DNA of 64,000 nucleotides from Pseudanabaena sp. Chao 1811 (GTDB taxonomy: Bacteria; Cyanobacteriota; Cyanobacteriia; Pseudanabaenales; Pseudanabaenaceae). Shown one piece after another: positions 36,727-45,710 of this stretch. A model generated the notes under the pieces. It did not search any database. It saw only the letters and a list, made by a program, of their open reading frames with translations, and was not told where the DNA came from. The stretch is taken from positions 744,001 to 808,000 of the forward strand of contig NZ_CP101416.1 of assembly GCF_027942295.1 (NCBI RefSeq), read 5' to 3'. The position numbers and the translations under genes are program-made. Numbering within the stretch: position 1 is the first letter of the stretch; each line of letters starts with the position of its first letter.

Positions 36727-37224
36727 TTAAATGTGTAACAGCGATAGCTGGTAATAATTTTCAGCGTGGGCGATCGCATCTTGTTGTTCTGCTTCTGAAA
36801 GTTCGCGCATTACTTTTGCTGGCACACCTGCCACCACCACACCCGCAGGCACATCTTTAGTCACTACGGCTCCCGCGCCGACAATACTACCTGCACCAAT
36901 TTTCACACCTTCGAGTAGAATCGCGCCCATGCCAATTAAGCAACCTCTCCCTATTTCGGAACAATGAATTACGGCTCGATGCCCGATGGTTACATAATCG
37001 CCGATCGCTAAAGGTTTGTCGGGATCGCCGTGGATGATTGTGCCATCTTGAATATTGGTGCAGTAGCCAATATCCATACGGTTGACATCGGCTCTGATGA
37101 CGACTTTGTACCAAATATTTACGCGATCGCTAAGATGCACATCGCCAACCACTACCGCATCATTGGCAATAAAAGCGGCTTTACTGAGATCGGGAATGGG
37201 AAGTTGAGAATAGGGAAGACGCAT
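36727..37224 (-). CDS. Gamma-class carbonic anhydrase family protein
   Basis: A left-handed beta-helix protein of 165 residues, as in YrdA/CamH and the N-terminus of carboxysomal CcmM. Hexapeptide repeats run from about 20 to 135. The three candidate zinc ligands are visible in TIIHGD and [11 protein letters not shown]-terminal helix ends with [11 protein letters not shown]. It could hydrate CO2, but many members of this family have no proven activity. It lacks the RbcS-like repeats of CcmM. It is transcribed as a single gene, with palindromes on both sides. Confidence 0.88.
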   Translation of the reverse strand: MRLPYSQLPIPDLSKAAFIANDAVVVGDVHLSDRVNIWYKVVIRADVNRMDIGYCTNIQDGTIIHGDPDKPLAIGDYVTIGHRAVIHCSEIGRGCLIGMGAILLEGVKIGAGSIVGAGAVVTKDVPAGVVVAGVPAKVMRELSEAEQQDAIAHAENYYQLSLLHI

Positions 37225-37246
37225 ATTTACTGACTTTTTCTAAAAT

Positions 37247-37291
37247 AATAGGAGATAATTTGCCCACAAAGCGGGCAAATTATCTCCTATT
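37247..37291. repeat. 19-bp palindrome upstream of the ABC ATPase gene
   Basis: Arms 37247-37265 and 37273-37291 match perfectly; the 7-base centre nearly continues the pairing. It lies in the divergent gap between the carbonic anhydrase-like and ABC ATPase genes, so it is not at the end of either. Confidence 0.65.
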
Positions 37292-37342
37292 GCGAATCAC
37301 CCTCCTATAATAATGATTAATTCTGCTGCTAATTCATAATCT

Positions 37343-39145
37343 ATGTCACCATCTCCAGCTTCTGACCAAGCCCCGACCCAGACTACAGATTTATTGCTTT
37401 CGGTATGCAACTTGCAAGTTAACTTCCGTGGCGATGAGGGACTCGTCCATGCTGTCAAAAATATTTCTTTCGAGCTTGCTCAAGGTCAAACCCTTGGCAT
37501 TGTCGGCGAATCTGGTTCTGGCAAATCGGCAACAGCTTTGGCAATTATGGGATTGCTAGGAGAATCAGGCAAAATTACTAACGGGCAGGTGCTATTTCGT
37601 CCCAAGGGTAGCCATCCCGTAGATCTGGTGCGCGTGTCGCCTCAGAAAATGCTGCAATATCGCGGCGATCGCATGGCGATGGTATTTCAGGAACCCATGA
37701 CTTCGCTCAATCCTTTGTTTACCTGCGGCTATCAGGTCATCGAAGCGATTCAAATGCATCAGAAAGTTTCTAAGGAGGAAGCAGAGACTCGCACGATCCA
37801 GTTATTTAATGAGGTACAATTACCCAATCCTGAGCAATTAATCGAACGCTATCCCCATGAGCTTTCTGGCGGACAATTGCAACGGGTGATGATTGCGATG
37901 GCGATTTCCTGCAACCCTCAGTTGATCATTGCCGATGAACCGACTACGGCGCTCGATGTAACCGTACAGGCGGCGATTTTGGAACTGCTCAAGGAAATTC
38001 AGCGATCGCGCCAGATGTCGATGATTTTTATTACCCATGATTTAGGGATTTTGGCAGAGATTGCCGATCATGCGATCGTCATGAACCAAGGGGAAATTGT
38101 GGAATCAGGGGATACGCAATCGATCTTCCAAAGCCCCAAACATCCCTATACCAAAGGCTTGATTGCTTGCCGTCCTCAACCCGATCGCCAGTTGCGCTTG
38201 TTACCAACGGTCAGCGACTTTATGGAATTACAAAATGGCGTAATCGTTGAGAAAGAACCATCCGATCCGCGCTATTTAGAAGTTGTTCCACCCGAAGAAA
38301 CGGCGGCGCGGTTGAGTGAACTCCAAAAGCAAGAACCACTTCTCTCTGTGCAAAATCTAAGAATTGAATTCCCTATTCGTAGCATTTTAGGCTTAAAAAA
38401 ACGCTATCTCGTTGCAGTTAATAATATTAGTTTCGATGTCTATCCGGGGGAAACCCTTGGGCTTGTGGGTGAGTCGGGCTGTGGGAAAACAACGACGGGA
38501 CGGGCTATTTTAGGCTTAACCAATTCTGTGATGGGTTCCGTTAAGTTTGAAGGTAGAGAAATCTCTAAACTTAAGGGTGAGGCTCTTCAGAATTTACGCT
38601 GTGATTTGCAGGTGGTATTCCAAGATCCCTATGGTTCACTCAATCCAAGGATGTCCGTTGGTGATGCGATCGCCGAGCCATTGATTGTCCATAGTCATCA
38701 AGAACGCTTTCACCGCTATCGTAAAGCCGAAGCGAGAAAAGAAAGAGTTGCCTATTTGTTAGAGCGGGTGGGCTTGACCGCAAGTGCCATGCGCCGCTAT
38801 CCCCATGAATTCTCAGGTGGTCAACGCCAACGCATCTGCATCGCTAGAGCCTTAGCTCTCAATCCCAAATTAATCGTTGCCGATGAACCTGTTTCCGCCC
38901 TTGATGTTTCCGTACAGGCACAGGTTCTCAATTTATTAAAGGAACTACAAGCGGAATTTGGATTAACCTATATTTTTATTTCCCATGATCTCGGTGTAGT
39001 TAAATTTATGAGCGATCGCATTATGGTGATGAACAAAGGCGCGATCGTCGAACTAGATACCGCCGAATCTATCTATACCAATCCTCAACAGGAATATACC
39101 CAAAAGCTAATTAGTGCGATTCCTAAAGCTTTAGTATCCTCATAG
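37343..39145 (+). CDS. Fused oligo/dipeptide ABC transporter ATPase (DppD-DppF fusion)
   Basis: 600 residues with two complete nucleotide-binding domains. The first (about 15-290) has Walker A GIVGESGSGKSATA, signature LSGGQLQRVM and Walker B LIIADEPTTALD. The second (about 330-600) has GLVGESGCGKTTTG, FSGGQRQRICI and LIVADEPVSALD. Each has the oligopeptide-family extension after the core. Such fusions replace separate DppD and DppF. The DppC-like permease at 27521-28549 is the nearest partner; no permease is adjacent. Confidence 0.93.
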   Translation: MSPSPASDQAPTQTTDLLLSVCNLQVNFRGDEGLVHAVKNISFELAQGQTLGIVGESGSGKSATALAIMGLLGESGKITNGQVLFRPKGSHPVDLVRVSPQKMLQYRGDRMAMVFQEPMTSLNPLFTCGYQVIEAIQMHQKVSKEEAETRTIQLFNEVQLPNPEQLIERYPHELSGGQLQRVMIAMAISCNPQLIIADEPTTALDVTVQAAILELLKEIQRSRQMSMIFITHDLGILAEIADHAIVMNQGEIVESGDTQSIFQSPKHPYTKGLIACRPQPDRQLRLLPTVSDFMELQNGVIVEKEPSDPRYLEVVPPEETAARLSELQKQEPLLSVQNLRIEFPIRSILGLKKRYLVAVNNISFDVYPGETLGLVGESGCGKTTTGRAILGLTNSVMGSVKFEGREISKLKGEALQNLRCDLQVVFQDPYGSLNPRMSVGDAIAEPLIVHSHQERFHRYRKAEARKERVAYLLERVGLTASAMRRYPHEFSGGQRQRICIARALALNPKLIVADEPVSALDVSVQAQVLNLLKELQAEFGLTYIFISHDLGVVKFMSDRIMVMNKGAIVELDTAESIYTNPQQEYTQKLISAIPKALVSS

Positions 39146-39198
39146 TTAAGACATACCGCCATTCTCATCACCACAAACATTATTTTGGATAGAAAGCC

Positions 39199-39783
39199 AT
39201 GCTAACACTAAAAAAAAAATATTCGCTTACGGAATACTTTGAGCGTGAAATTCTTGCCGAAACTAGAAATGAATATATTGACGGAGAAATTGTTGAAATG
39301 ACTGGTGGTACACCAACCCATAACACCCTTGTTGTCAACTTATTATCTATCCTGCATATATCTTTGCCTGACCCATATAGGGTCTTCGTAACCGATCAGC
39401 GTCTCTGGATTCCTGCTCAACGTATTGCGACATACCCTGATGTGATGGTCATTGCTGAACCTTTTTCATATCAAGAAGGTCGCAAGGATACTTTAGTTAA
39501 CCCTGTTTTGATTGCCGAAGTTTTATCTCCATCAACAGCAAACTATGATCGTAGTGGTAAATTTGCCGCTTTTCGGACTATTCCTAGTTTCCAAGAATAT
39601 TTGCTGATTGCTCAAGATCGCATCTATGTAGAGCATTTTTATAAAGAAGGCGATCGCTGGATCTTTGCAGCCTATGAGAGGGATGAGACAATTTCTCTGC
39701 AATCCGTTGATTTAGCGATCGCCACAACTGCCATATATAAGCGTGTTAACTTTGAACTAGAAGCATCAGCATCGGAGCAGTAA
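39199..39783 (+). CDS. Uma2 family putative endonuclease (DUF820)
   Basis: 194 residues of the Uma2/DUF820 family, a PD-(D/E)XK-fold group abundant in cyanobacteria. Key elements are YIDGEIVEMTGGTPTHN, the catalytic-type TYPDVMVI (Asp) and VLIAEVLSPSTANYDR (Glu), then LIAQDRIYVEHF. Nuclease activity is inferred from fold only. Two bases separate it from the DUF29 gene, so the two are co-transcribed. Confidence 0.88.
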   Translation: MLTLKKKYSLTEYFEREILAETRNEYIDGEIVEMTGGTPTHNTLVVNLLSILHISLPDPYRVFVTDQRLWIPAQRIATYPDVMVIAEPFSYQEGRKDTLVNPVLIAEVLSPSTANYDRSGKFAAFRTIPSFQEYLLIAQDRIYVEHFYKEGDRWIFAAYERDETISLQSVDLAIATTAIYKRVNFELEASASEQ

Positions 39784-39785
39784 TC

Positions 39786-40241
39786 ATGACACAAGCAGTT
39801 AAATCTCCATCACTCTATGAACAGGATATTTTACTCTGGGTTGAGGAAACAGTTGCTAAACTCAAAGCCCATGATTTTGAGAATTTAGATTTGGAGAATT
39901 TAATCGAAGAGGTAGAATCTTTGGGGATTTCGCAGAAAAAAGAATTGATTAGTCGCTTAATTACTTTACTGGAACATTTGCTAAAGCGTCTTTATGTTGA
40001 TCTTCCCTATGACTATAATGGATGGGAACGTACAATCCGTAATCAGCGCAATGGTCTTCAGGTTTTGCTAAAACAAGTGCCAAGCCTAAAAACTCGGTGG
40101 CATGACAGCTTTACTGATGCTTGGGAGATTGCCCTTAAAACTGTGCGTGAAGAATATCAACAAGTAGACTTTCCTGATCAATGGCAATTTGATCAGGAAA
40201 TAGAAACTATGCTCAACAATCGCTTTTGGGAACAGGAATAG
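39786..40241 (+). CDS. DUF29 family protein
   Basis: 151 residues, helical, matching DUF29: YEQDILLWVEETVAKL at the start, LDLENLIEEVESLGIS, LLEHLLKRLYV in the middle, and WERTIRNQR. The function is unknown. DUF29 proteins are numerous in cyanobacteria, and here one is paired with a Uma2 gene in a two-gene operon. A head-plus-palindrome repeat begins 4 bp after the stop. Confidence 0.88.
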   Translation: MTQAVKSPSLYEQDILLWVEETVAKLKAHDFENLDLENLIEEVESLGISQKKELISRLITLLEHLLKRLYVDLPYDYNGWERTIRNQRNGLQVLLKQVPSLKTRWHDSFTDAWEIALKTVREEYQQVDFPDQWQFDQEIETMLNNRFWEQE

Positions 40242-40245
40242 AAAT

Positions 40246-40325
40246 TACAGCGCTTTGCGCTTACTTAAAACCCAGAAATATTTTTGAAAGCAGCGCTTAG
40301 TGCCGCTTTCAAAAATATTTCTGGG
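40246..40325 (+). repeat. Head-plus-palindrome repeat
   Basis: The head TACAGCGCTTTGCGCTTA (from 40246), followed by CTTAAAACCCAGA and a 21-bp perfect stem (40271-40291, 40305-40325) with an imperfect tip. The head plus AAACCCAGA recurs inverted at 63489-63410. Confidence 0.75.
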
Positions 40326-40355
40326 CTACTCAATGTACTAAGGGTTCTGTGATTT

Positions 40356-40412
40356 AATAAACCAAAATTTTTATGGCGCGGCGAAGCCGCGCCATAAAAA
40401 TTTTGGTTTATT
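40356..40412 (-). terminator. Perfect 27-bp palindrome at the gshA stop
   Basis: Arms 40356-40382 and 40386-40412 with loop GAA, no mismatch. It overlaps the last bases of the minus-strand gshA gene and faces the repeat at 40246-40325 across 30 bp. Confidence 0.75.
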
Positions 40413-41556
40413 AGATTAGTAATAGAGCTTCTGCTAGTTCCTTATCCATTTTTTCGGCACTGGCGATCGCATCGGTCATGATTTGGCGAGGACTAAGCCC
40501 GTTATGATAAGCCGCTAGCCAACGTTGTGCTTCATTGCCCTGTTCGAGGATTTTCTTCAAGGGCGAGAGAAAACACCACACACCCGAATCCTTAGCTCGC
40601 GATCGCAATTCTTCGTAAAGATTAGATACCCACTCCCGCGCCGTAATCTCTTCACCTGTCTGCCAATGGGTTAACACAGCATCAAGACTATTAGTAGCTG
40701 CGGCGATTTCATTGCGATCGGCAATTTCCGCAAGTTCACTCGGCGTAAATTTACTAGAATTAGGCGCAAGTGGATCGAGAGATGAGCCAATTCCTGCTTC
40801 CAGAAATTGAGTGAGGCGCATTTCTAAAAGTGAAGTGATTGCTAATAGAGCCACAGGATCTATAACAAGATCGGAAATTCGTAATTCTAAGCGATTGAGG
40901 TTATAGGGACGATTGTCGCCATTGGGACGTACCGATGACCAGAGATGGCGCACATTTTGCATCGTTCCCAATTGCAATTGCTGCTCTGTCCATTCCACAA
41001 AATGATGATGATCGCGGAATAGAGGAACTTCCTTTGGTGTTTTAGGAAACATTTGCCAACGGGAAGAATGGAAACCAGTTGCCTTGCCATTGAGAAAAGG
41101 AGAAGCGGCACTGAGAGCTAGATAGAGAGGTGCTTCAAGACGAATGAGGCGACAGGCGGCAATTAATAGCTCTAAATCAGGAATCCCAACATTAATATGA
41201 ATACTAGCAGTGACTACATCCGTACCATAGGTCTGCTCAATATAGGTGTGATAGGGATTATTAGGATCGGAGCGATAGAAATGATCGGTTCCCCCCAGAG
41301 CCAGCGTACTCCCCGGCATCAAGGTGTAATCGCCCAGCGATCGCAAATAGCTGCGTAGTTTTTGGCGTGGTTCCACCAAAGCCATCAGTAATGGCTCATA
41401 TTTGAGAAAAGGTGGAGTGATGTATTCGACATTGCGGCTATCGGGTTCGCGCACAAACCCATGCAGATTTGCCACGATGCGATCGCTAAAGCCAATCACA
41501 TCCCCCGTTGGTGTAGAGGTATATATTTCTACTTCAAAGCCTTTAGATAAAAGCAC
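40411..41556 (-). CDS. gshA: Glutamate-cysteine ligase, cyanobacterial type
   Basis: First step of glutathione synthesis: ATP-dependent joining of glutamate and cysteine. I placed the start at the GTG at 41556 (about 381 residues), because AAAGGA lies eight bases upstream and the product then begins MLLSKGFEVEIYTSTP, as I recall homologues do. A longer frame from a TTG at 41604 has no ribosome binding site. Family features are NVEYITPPFLKYEP, LMPGSTLALGG, ASIHINVGI, and NRLELRISDLV. GshB is not in the window. Confidence 0.9.
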   Translation of the reverse strand: MLLSKGFEVEIYTSTPTGDVIGFSDRIVANLHGFVREPDSRNVEYITPPFLKYEPLLMALVEPRQKLRSYLRSLGDYTLMPGSTLALGGTDHFYRSDPNNPYHTYIEQTYGTDVVTASIHINVGIPDLELLIAACRLIRLEAPLYLALSAASPFLNGKATGFHSSRWQMFPKTPKEVPLFRDHHHFVEWTEQQLQLGTMQNVRHLWSSVRPNGDNRPYNLNRLELRISDLVIDPVALLAITSLLEMRLTQFLEAGIGSSLDPLAPNSSKFTPSELAEIADRNEIAAATNSLDAVLTHWQTGEEITAREWVSNLYEELRSRAKDSGVWCFLSPLKKILEQGNEAQRWLAAYHNGLSPRQIMTDAIASAEKMDKELAEALLLI

Positions 41557-41659
41557 GGGAGGTTTCCTTTTGCTATAGACACTATCTATTAGCGTACCCT
41601 GCAATGCGATCGCTTTAAAGATGCCTTAGGGTATACAACTTTTGACATTGCTTTGTGCT

Positions 41660-42859
41660 TTAACTTTTCATCAGTTCCTTCATCTGCTTGGCGGCTAGGG
41701 CATAGCCCCCATCAGCCCCATCCACAAAATGTACTTGCCGACCATCGCGTTCAAAAACTAAGCAGGTCATCAATGCGCGATCGGATATGTGAAAACCATA
41801 TACTAGCCGCCCCTCTTGAAACTTTTTCTCTAAATAATCAGTTAATTTTTGCCGCTGTTTGGTTCTACCAGAAATAACCATTCGCAATACATCATCAAAT
41901 TTTTTGAAGTCCGTGGCTTCCGAGACAATCTGCTTGTAATCACCCCAATTAAAGTTTCCTGTCTTGATATTAAAAGTCATCAGCAGTAGTCCTAACAAAT
42001 TAATCATACGGATTTTCCATAGATATAAAGTTTGTTTGATCCACCCCTGAGAAGCTTCAAAAACTCTCGTTTCCGATAATAAACTTTTCCCTCGAAAAGC
42101 AAGTTGTAGATTCTCTGTCACAACAGGATGGCATTCTGTACCTTGCCCATAGATGCGATCGATCTGGTTAATTACTTCACGATAGAGATTGTCGATTTGT
42201 GTCTGGCTGGGTGCGGTCACTTGCACAATTAAGCTTAAGATTTCCTCATGGCGAGTGGGGATATCTTGCCATCGGCATTCTAAACCAGAGAAATCAGCGA
42301 TCGCATATTTATGATTCAGCTTAGGGCTGTATAAATCCGTTGTTGCCTTGTCCTTAACTAATCTTGTTGCATAACTAATACCTCCACCCCTGATAATTGC
42401 TTGAGTATAGTTGTCGGAGATCCGCAACTTAGCAATTTTGACATCATAGCTTGAGGTAATTGCGTCCAATGGAACAATGCCAGTGCGTAGGATCAGGTTA
42501 AATTCCTCATTAGCCATTTTTTGAACTGCTAATAAGGCACGTTCAGCATCGGGAATAAATTTGGGAGGAATCAGAAGCGAGGCTCCATCACCACCAAATA
42601 CAAAGGGAATCTCTAAGTCTCCAACTAAGTTCAAAATAACAATAATCGAACAAGCCCCTAAAAGATTGACATCCTTATACCTCCCTGCTTCGATCGCTTT
42701 TGTGGAATCGGCAATATCAGTAATAATTACAGCCCAGTCTTTAGGAACTGCATAAAAATTTTCACTATGAGTAATATCTACAAAATTTTCAAGTACAGGT
42801 AGATTCGCATAAAAGTCTTCATTATCAGTATTCTGTTGTTGAGAGCTTTGAATACTCAT
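41660..42859 (-). CDS. DUF3095 family protein with cyclase-like N-terminal half
   Basis: About 399 residues from the ATG at 42859, which has AGGAT upstream; a longer TTG-initiated frame to 42904 is less likely. It belongs to DUF3095 by likeness. Residues about 40-180 contain AVIITDIADSTKAIEAGR and later FVFGGDGASLLIPP. The order and spacing recall class III nucleotide cyclases (metal-binding Asp, DIxxST, then GDG). The C-terminal half (about 230-395) has no motif I know. Cyclase activity is a suggestion only. Confidence 0.8.
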   Translation of the reverse strand: MSIQSSQQQNTDNEDFYANLPVLENFVDITHSENFYAVPKDWAVIITDIADSTKAIEAGRYKDVNLLGACSIIVILNLVGDLEIPFVFGGDGASLLIPPKFIPDAERALLAVQKMANEEFNLILRTGIVPLDAITSSYDVKIAKLRISDNYTQAIIRGGGISYATRLVKDKATTDLYSPKLNHKYAIADFSGLECRWQDIPTRHEEILSLIVQVTAPSQTQIDNLYREVINQIDRIYGQGTECHPVVTENLQLAFRGKSLLSETRVFEASQGWIKQTLYLWKIRMINLLGLLLMTFNIKTGNFNWGDYKQIVSEATDFKKFDDVLRMVISGRTKQRQKLTDYLEKKFQEGRLVYGFHISDRALMTCLVFERDGRQVHFVDGADGGYALAAKQMKELMKS

Positions 42860-42981
42860 ATCTATAATCCTAAATGCGAAGGGCGATTCAGTTGATTTTA
42901 TCAATAAAAATACGGGTAAAAGTAACCGCCACTTGGCGGCTGTTTACGCTCCTTCCACAACAGTGCTTAAAATGAAGTACG

Positions 42982-43016
42982 GGATTGTTTTTCCGCCTTC
43001 GGCGGAAAAACAATCC
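42982..43016. repeat. Palindrome with triloop
   Basis: Perfect 16-bp stem (42982-42997, 43001-43016) with loop TTC. An inverted head TATAGCGCTTTTCAATC ends at 43047. It lies between divergent genes. The stem sequence is very like the one at 51940-51972. Confidence 0.65.
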
Positions 43017-43138
43017 TTTGTATCACGCTTGATTGAAAAGCGCTATATACTAAATGCTAAGGTATCGCCTTCAGTACGAGACCTTAGCTAGCACTACCCA
43101 AAATATTTCGGCTTTACGTCAATCTTTGAGGTGTCACT

Positions 43139-43747
43139 ATGACCCAAGCCCTAAGTCGCCCCACTACATCCAGAGAACAAGATCGCGATCAACACCTTAT
43201 CTATTCAGGTATCACTTGGGAGCAGTTTAAGCTGATCCAAGCAGGTTTTGCCAATTCTACGGGGGTACGACTTTTTTATTATCAAGAAACTATTGAAATC
43301 ATTATGCCAGGACGCGCTCACGAAACAGTCAGCCGATTTATTTGTGTTCTACTAAGTATCTTTTGTATAGAAAATAATATCGAGTTTGAGCCAACAGGTT
43401 CAATGACTCAACAGCGTGAGGGGGAAGTTTCGGTTGAACCAGATGAATCGTACTGTTTTGGAACATCGAAGCCCACTCCTGACTTAGTAATCGAAGTTGT
43501 TTTTACTAGTGGCAGTCCTAAGAAGTTACAACGTTATCAAGCTTTAGAGATTCCTGAAGTATGGTTTTGGCAAGATGGCATATTTAGTCTCTATCGTTTA
43601 CGAGATCGCACCTATGAAGTGATTTCCCAGAGCGAGATTCCAGAGCTTGCAGGTTTAGATATAGAGTTATTGACCCGCTGCGTCTCAATGGCACAAACTT
43701 CCCGATTAGAAGCAGCAAATACTTTTCGTAATGCTCTTAAAAAGTAA
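43139..43747 (+). CDS. Uma2 family putative endonuclease (DUF820)
   Basis: 202 residues of a second Uma2 subgroup, only distantly like the one at 39199. Visible features are HLIYSGITWEQFKLIQAG, PGRAHETVSRFI, and the nuclease-type PTPDLVIEVVFTSGS followed by KLQRYQALEIPEVWFWQDG. Cytoplasmic. It has no adjacent DUF29 partner. Confidence 0.88.
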   Translation: MTQALSRPTTSREQDRDQHLIYSGITWEQFKLIQAGFANSTGVRLFYYQETIEIIMPGRAHETVSRFICVLLSIFCIENNIEFEPTGSMTQQREGEVSVEPDESYCFGTSKPTPDLVIEVVFTSGSPKKLQRYQALEIPEVWFWQDGIFSLYRLRDRTYEVISQSEIPELAGLDIELLTRCVSMAQTSRLEAANTFRNALKK

Positions 43748-43907
43748 GGGATACTGAATTTTATAATAGGTATAAGCATTCCAGAGCGATCGCGCCATCA
43801 CCAATAAATTTCCTGCTCGCTAAGGTAAGAAAACCGACAAGATCAGCGATCGCACTATATTCCTAAGTATGTTAGCTTTATATGTAATTTTGAACTGAGG
43901 TTAAGCC

Positions 43908-44195
43908 ATGTTAACTACAGAGACTTCTAAACAAATAAATGTTAGACAGGCGTTAATCCAAGAAATTGATCAGACTTCAGATTATCTTTTAAGCGAAGTT
44001 CTAGACTTTCTTTTGTTTATTAGAGCTAAACATTCGCCAGTACAGATGGAAATACAAACAGATGTTGGTGAATTAGTAGAAGATTATGATGATCCTAAAG
44101 AAAAAATCTTAGAAGATCTGCGTCAGTCTTTAGAAGATGTTAAAGCAGGTAGAGTTCACGATATTTCTGAACTTTGGGATGGCATTGATGTCTAG
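43908..44195 (+). CDS. Antitoxin (DUF2281-like)
   Basis: 95 residues. The N-terminal 45, with LIQEIDQTSDYLLSEVLDFL, match the DUF2281-type antitoxin N-terminus and closely match the antitoxin at 45965-46240. The C-terminal half is acidic (VGELVEDYDDPKEKILEDL) and ends ISELWDGIDV. Its stop overlaps the toxin start by 8 bp, giving an antitoxin-first operon. It probably neutralises the toxin and autorepresses. Confidence 0.85.
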   Translation: MLTTETSKQINVRQALIQEIDQTSDYLLSEVLDFLLFIRAKHSPVQMEIQTDVGELVEDYDDPKEKILEDLRQSLEDVKAGRVHDISELWDGIDV

Positions 44196-44538
44196 TAATG
44201 ATTCCAAATTGAAGATTCAGTTTACGGATGTTTTTAAGCGTCAAGTTCGAGATTTAGCAAAGCGCTATAGACGGATTAAATTAGATCTTCAACCAGTTTT
44301 AGATCAACTCCAAAGTGGTGACTTAGTTGGCGATCAAGTTCAAGGTACTGGATATACAGTATTTAAAGTTCGCATTAAAAATAGTGATATTCAGAAAGGT
44401 AAAAGTGGCGGCTATAGATTGATTTACTATATTAAAACCTCTGAGAATATTTTATGTGTTTTGATTTACTCGAAATCTGATGAGGACAATGTAACATCAT
44501 TAGAAATCAAGAAAATCATTCAAGAATTTTATGATTAA
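44188..44538 (+). CDS. RelE/ParE-superfamily toxin
   Basis: About 116 residues from the ATG at 44188, which overlaps the antitoxin end; an upstream ATG at 44137 would give a 17-residue extension read from antitoxin sequence and is unlikely. The RelE-like fold is suggested by FTDVFKRQVRDLAKRYRRIK, a central VFKVRIKNSDIQKGKSGGYRLIYYI and a final LVIYSKSDEDN-like strand. This is the long form often called type II toxin RelE. The target (mRNA on the ribosome) is inferred. Confidence 0.83.
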   Translation: MSSNDSKLKIQFTDVFKRQVRDLAKRYRRIKLDLQPVLDQLQSGDLVGDQVQGTGYTVFKVRIKNSDIQKGKSGGYRLIYYIKTSENILCVLIYSKSDEDNVTSLEIKKIIQEFYD

Positions 44539-44714
44539 TGACTAAAATTATAATAATTTACTGCCAATTACTCACCCAAATTCGATAATGATCGCCCACA
44601 GATTAGCCCCTCATCAGCAAATTTCCTGTTCGCTAAAGTATTCGATTTTGTTCAAAAATTAGGTGCGTTACTTTTCATTAACGCACCCTACAAGATAGGC
44701 GATCACACTAAACA

Positions 44715-44990
44715 TTAACCACCTCCTGCTGCACCAATTATAAATAGGATACCAAATACAATAAGTGATAAAAGAATCCACCCTCCCCCAAGTCCCCAAA
44801 TTATTTGCACAATAGGTGGAAGCATCTGCCAAACTTGAGGGAGAAAACGGCTGACTCCTTGACCAATAAGTAAAAAAACAAGTAGAACTAATACTACTAC
44901 TGTCCTATGTTTCTTTGGTATGAGTTCTAGTATCCACCAAAGAACTCCAACAGTAAGAAGTATTAAAAGTATAAATCCTTGTCCTTCCAT
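44715..44990 (-). CDS. Small hydrophobic membrane protein, 91 aa
   Basis: 91 residues with three predicted membrane helices (about 5-22, 30-45 and 63-88) and a Gly-rich end (FIIGAAGGG). A short basic loop PKKHRT lies between helices 1 and 2. There is no recognisable family. The length and layout would suit a holin-like or small transport accessory protein, but nothing proves this. Confidence 0.6.
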   Translation of the reverse strand: MEGQGFILLILLTVGVLWWILELIPKKHRTVVVLVLLVFLLIGQGVSRFLPQVWQMLPPIVQIIWGLGGGWILLSLIVFGILFIIGAAGGG

Positions 44991-45151
44991 ATAGAAACTA
45001 TAACTTGAACTTGATTGTGGATACTTATTCTTGCCTTTTACAATTGATAAGTAAAGCGGAAAAAGACGGGTATATAAAAATTTGCTTCAAGACGGGAAAA
45101 GGCGGAGAAAGACAGATATAATCGGGATTGAGGATTTATGGCTTTGTAAGT

Positions 45152-45657
45152 ATGGACGTTAAAGAATTGCTGAAGTTTGTTGATGAGAGTATGTTTGCGA
45201 AGACGGGGAAAAGACTTAATGATTTGCAGCGTCAGGTGATTGAGGGGGCGCTAAACCACCAAAAATAGTAGATATAGCCGAATCCTTTGAAAGGAGTGAA
45301 GGTCATGTTAAAGATACTGGTTATGAGCTTCTGCAAATGCTTTCAGATATTTTTGAAGAACCAGTTAAGAAAGGGAATCTTAAATCTGTTGTAGAAAGAC
45401 AGAGAAGTATAACTTTTAACGTTAGCGATGGAAGTATGGGGAATATTGCTGATGTTATCCATTGCGTAAATTTCAATAGCGATTCTAAATCCAAATCAAA
45501 TCAAGTTCCATTAGAAAAATCTGATTCTCAAAGAGAGAAGCAAATAGCCAAAATCAAGAAACTACGCGATCGCGGCTTAACTGATGATGAAATTGCTGAA
45601 TTGTTAGAGATCCCTTTAGAATCAATTATAGGTATAAATTTAGAAGAATCTGCTTAG
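45152..45657 (+). pseudogene. Frameshifted vMAP-like N-terminal module protein
   Basis: The frame from the ATG at 45152 (MDVKELLKFVDESMFAKTGK) stops at 45268 right after five A (45261-45265). In the next frame the family likeness continues without loss (VDIAESFERSEGHVKD), on to LLQMLSDIFEEPVKKGNLKS and the end at 45657. One missing A in the run explains the break. The first 85 residues resemble the helix-turn-helix module found at the N-terminus of cyanobacterial vWA-MoxR-associated and STAND-type signalling proteins. The rest is a 70-residue tail ending in a degenerate helix-turn-helix-like segment (LRDRGLTDDEIAELLEIP). It may be a pseudogene, a sequencing error or slippage. Confidence 0.65.
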
Positions 45658-45710
45658 TTCTTAAATCAATTAGCATCATTCGCTACATAACAAGCGATCA
45701 CCTCACCTAA

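Larger units (their letters stand above)
43806..44640. repeat. 22-bp direct repeats flanking a toxin-antitoxin module
   Basis: AAATTTCCTGCTCGCTAAGG (43806 onward, 22 bp to 43827) recurs at 44619-44640 with two mismatches. The copies bracket the module at 43908-44538. They may be traces of its acquisition or of a dispersed repeat. Confidence 0.5.

Noticed and set aside
44137-44187. Upstream ATG giving a 133-aa toxin
   Set aside because: The extra 17 residues come from an out-of-frame reading of the antitoxin; the ATG at 44188 gives the usual overlap.
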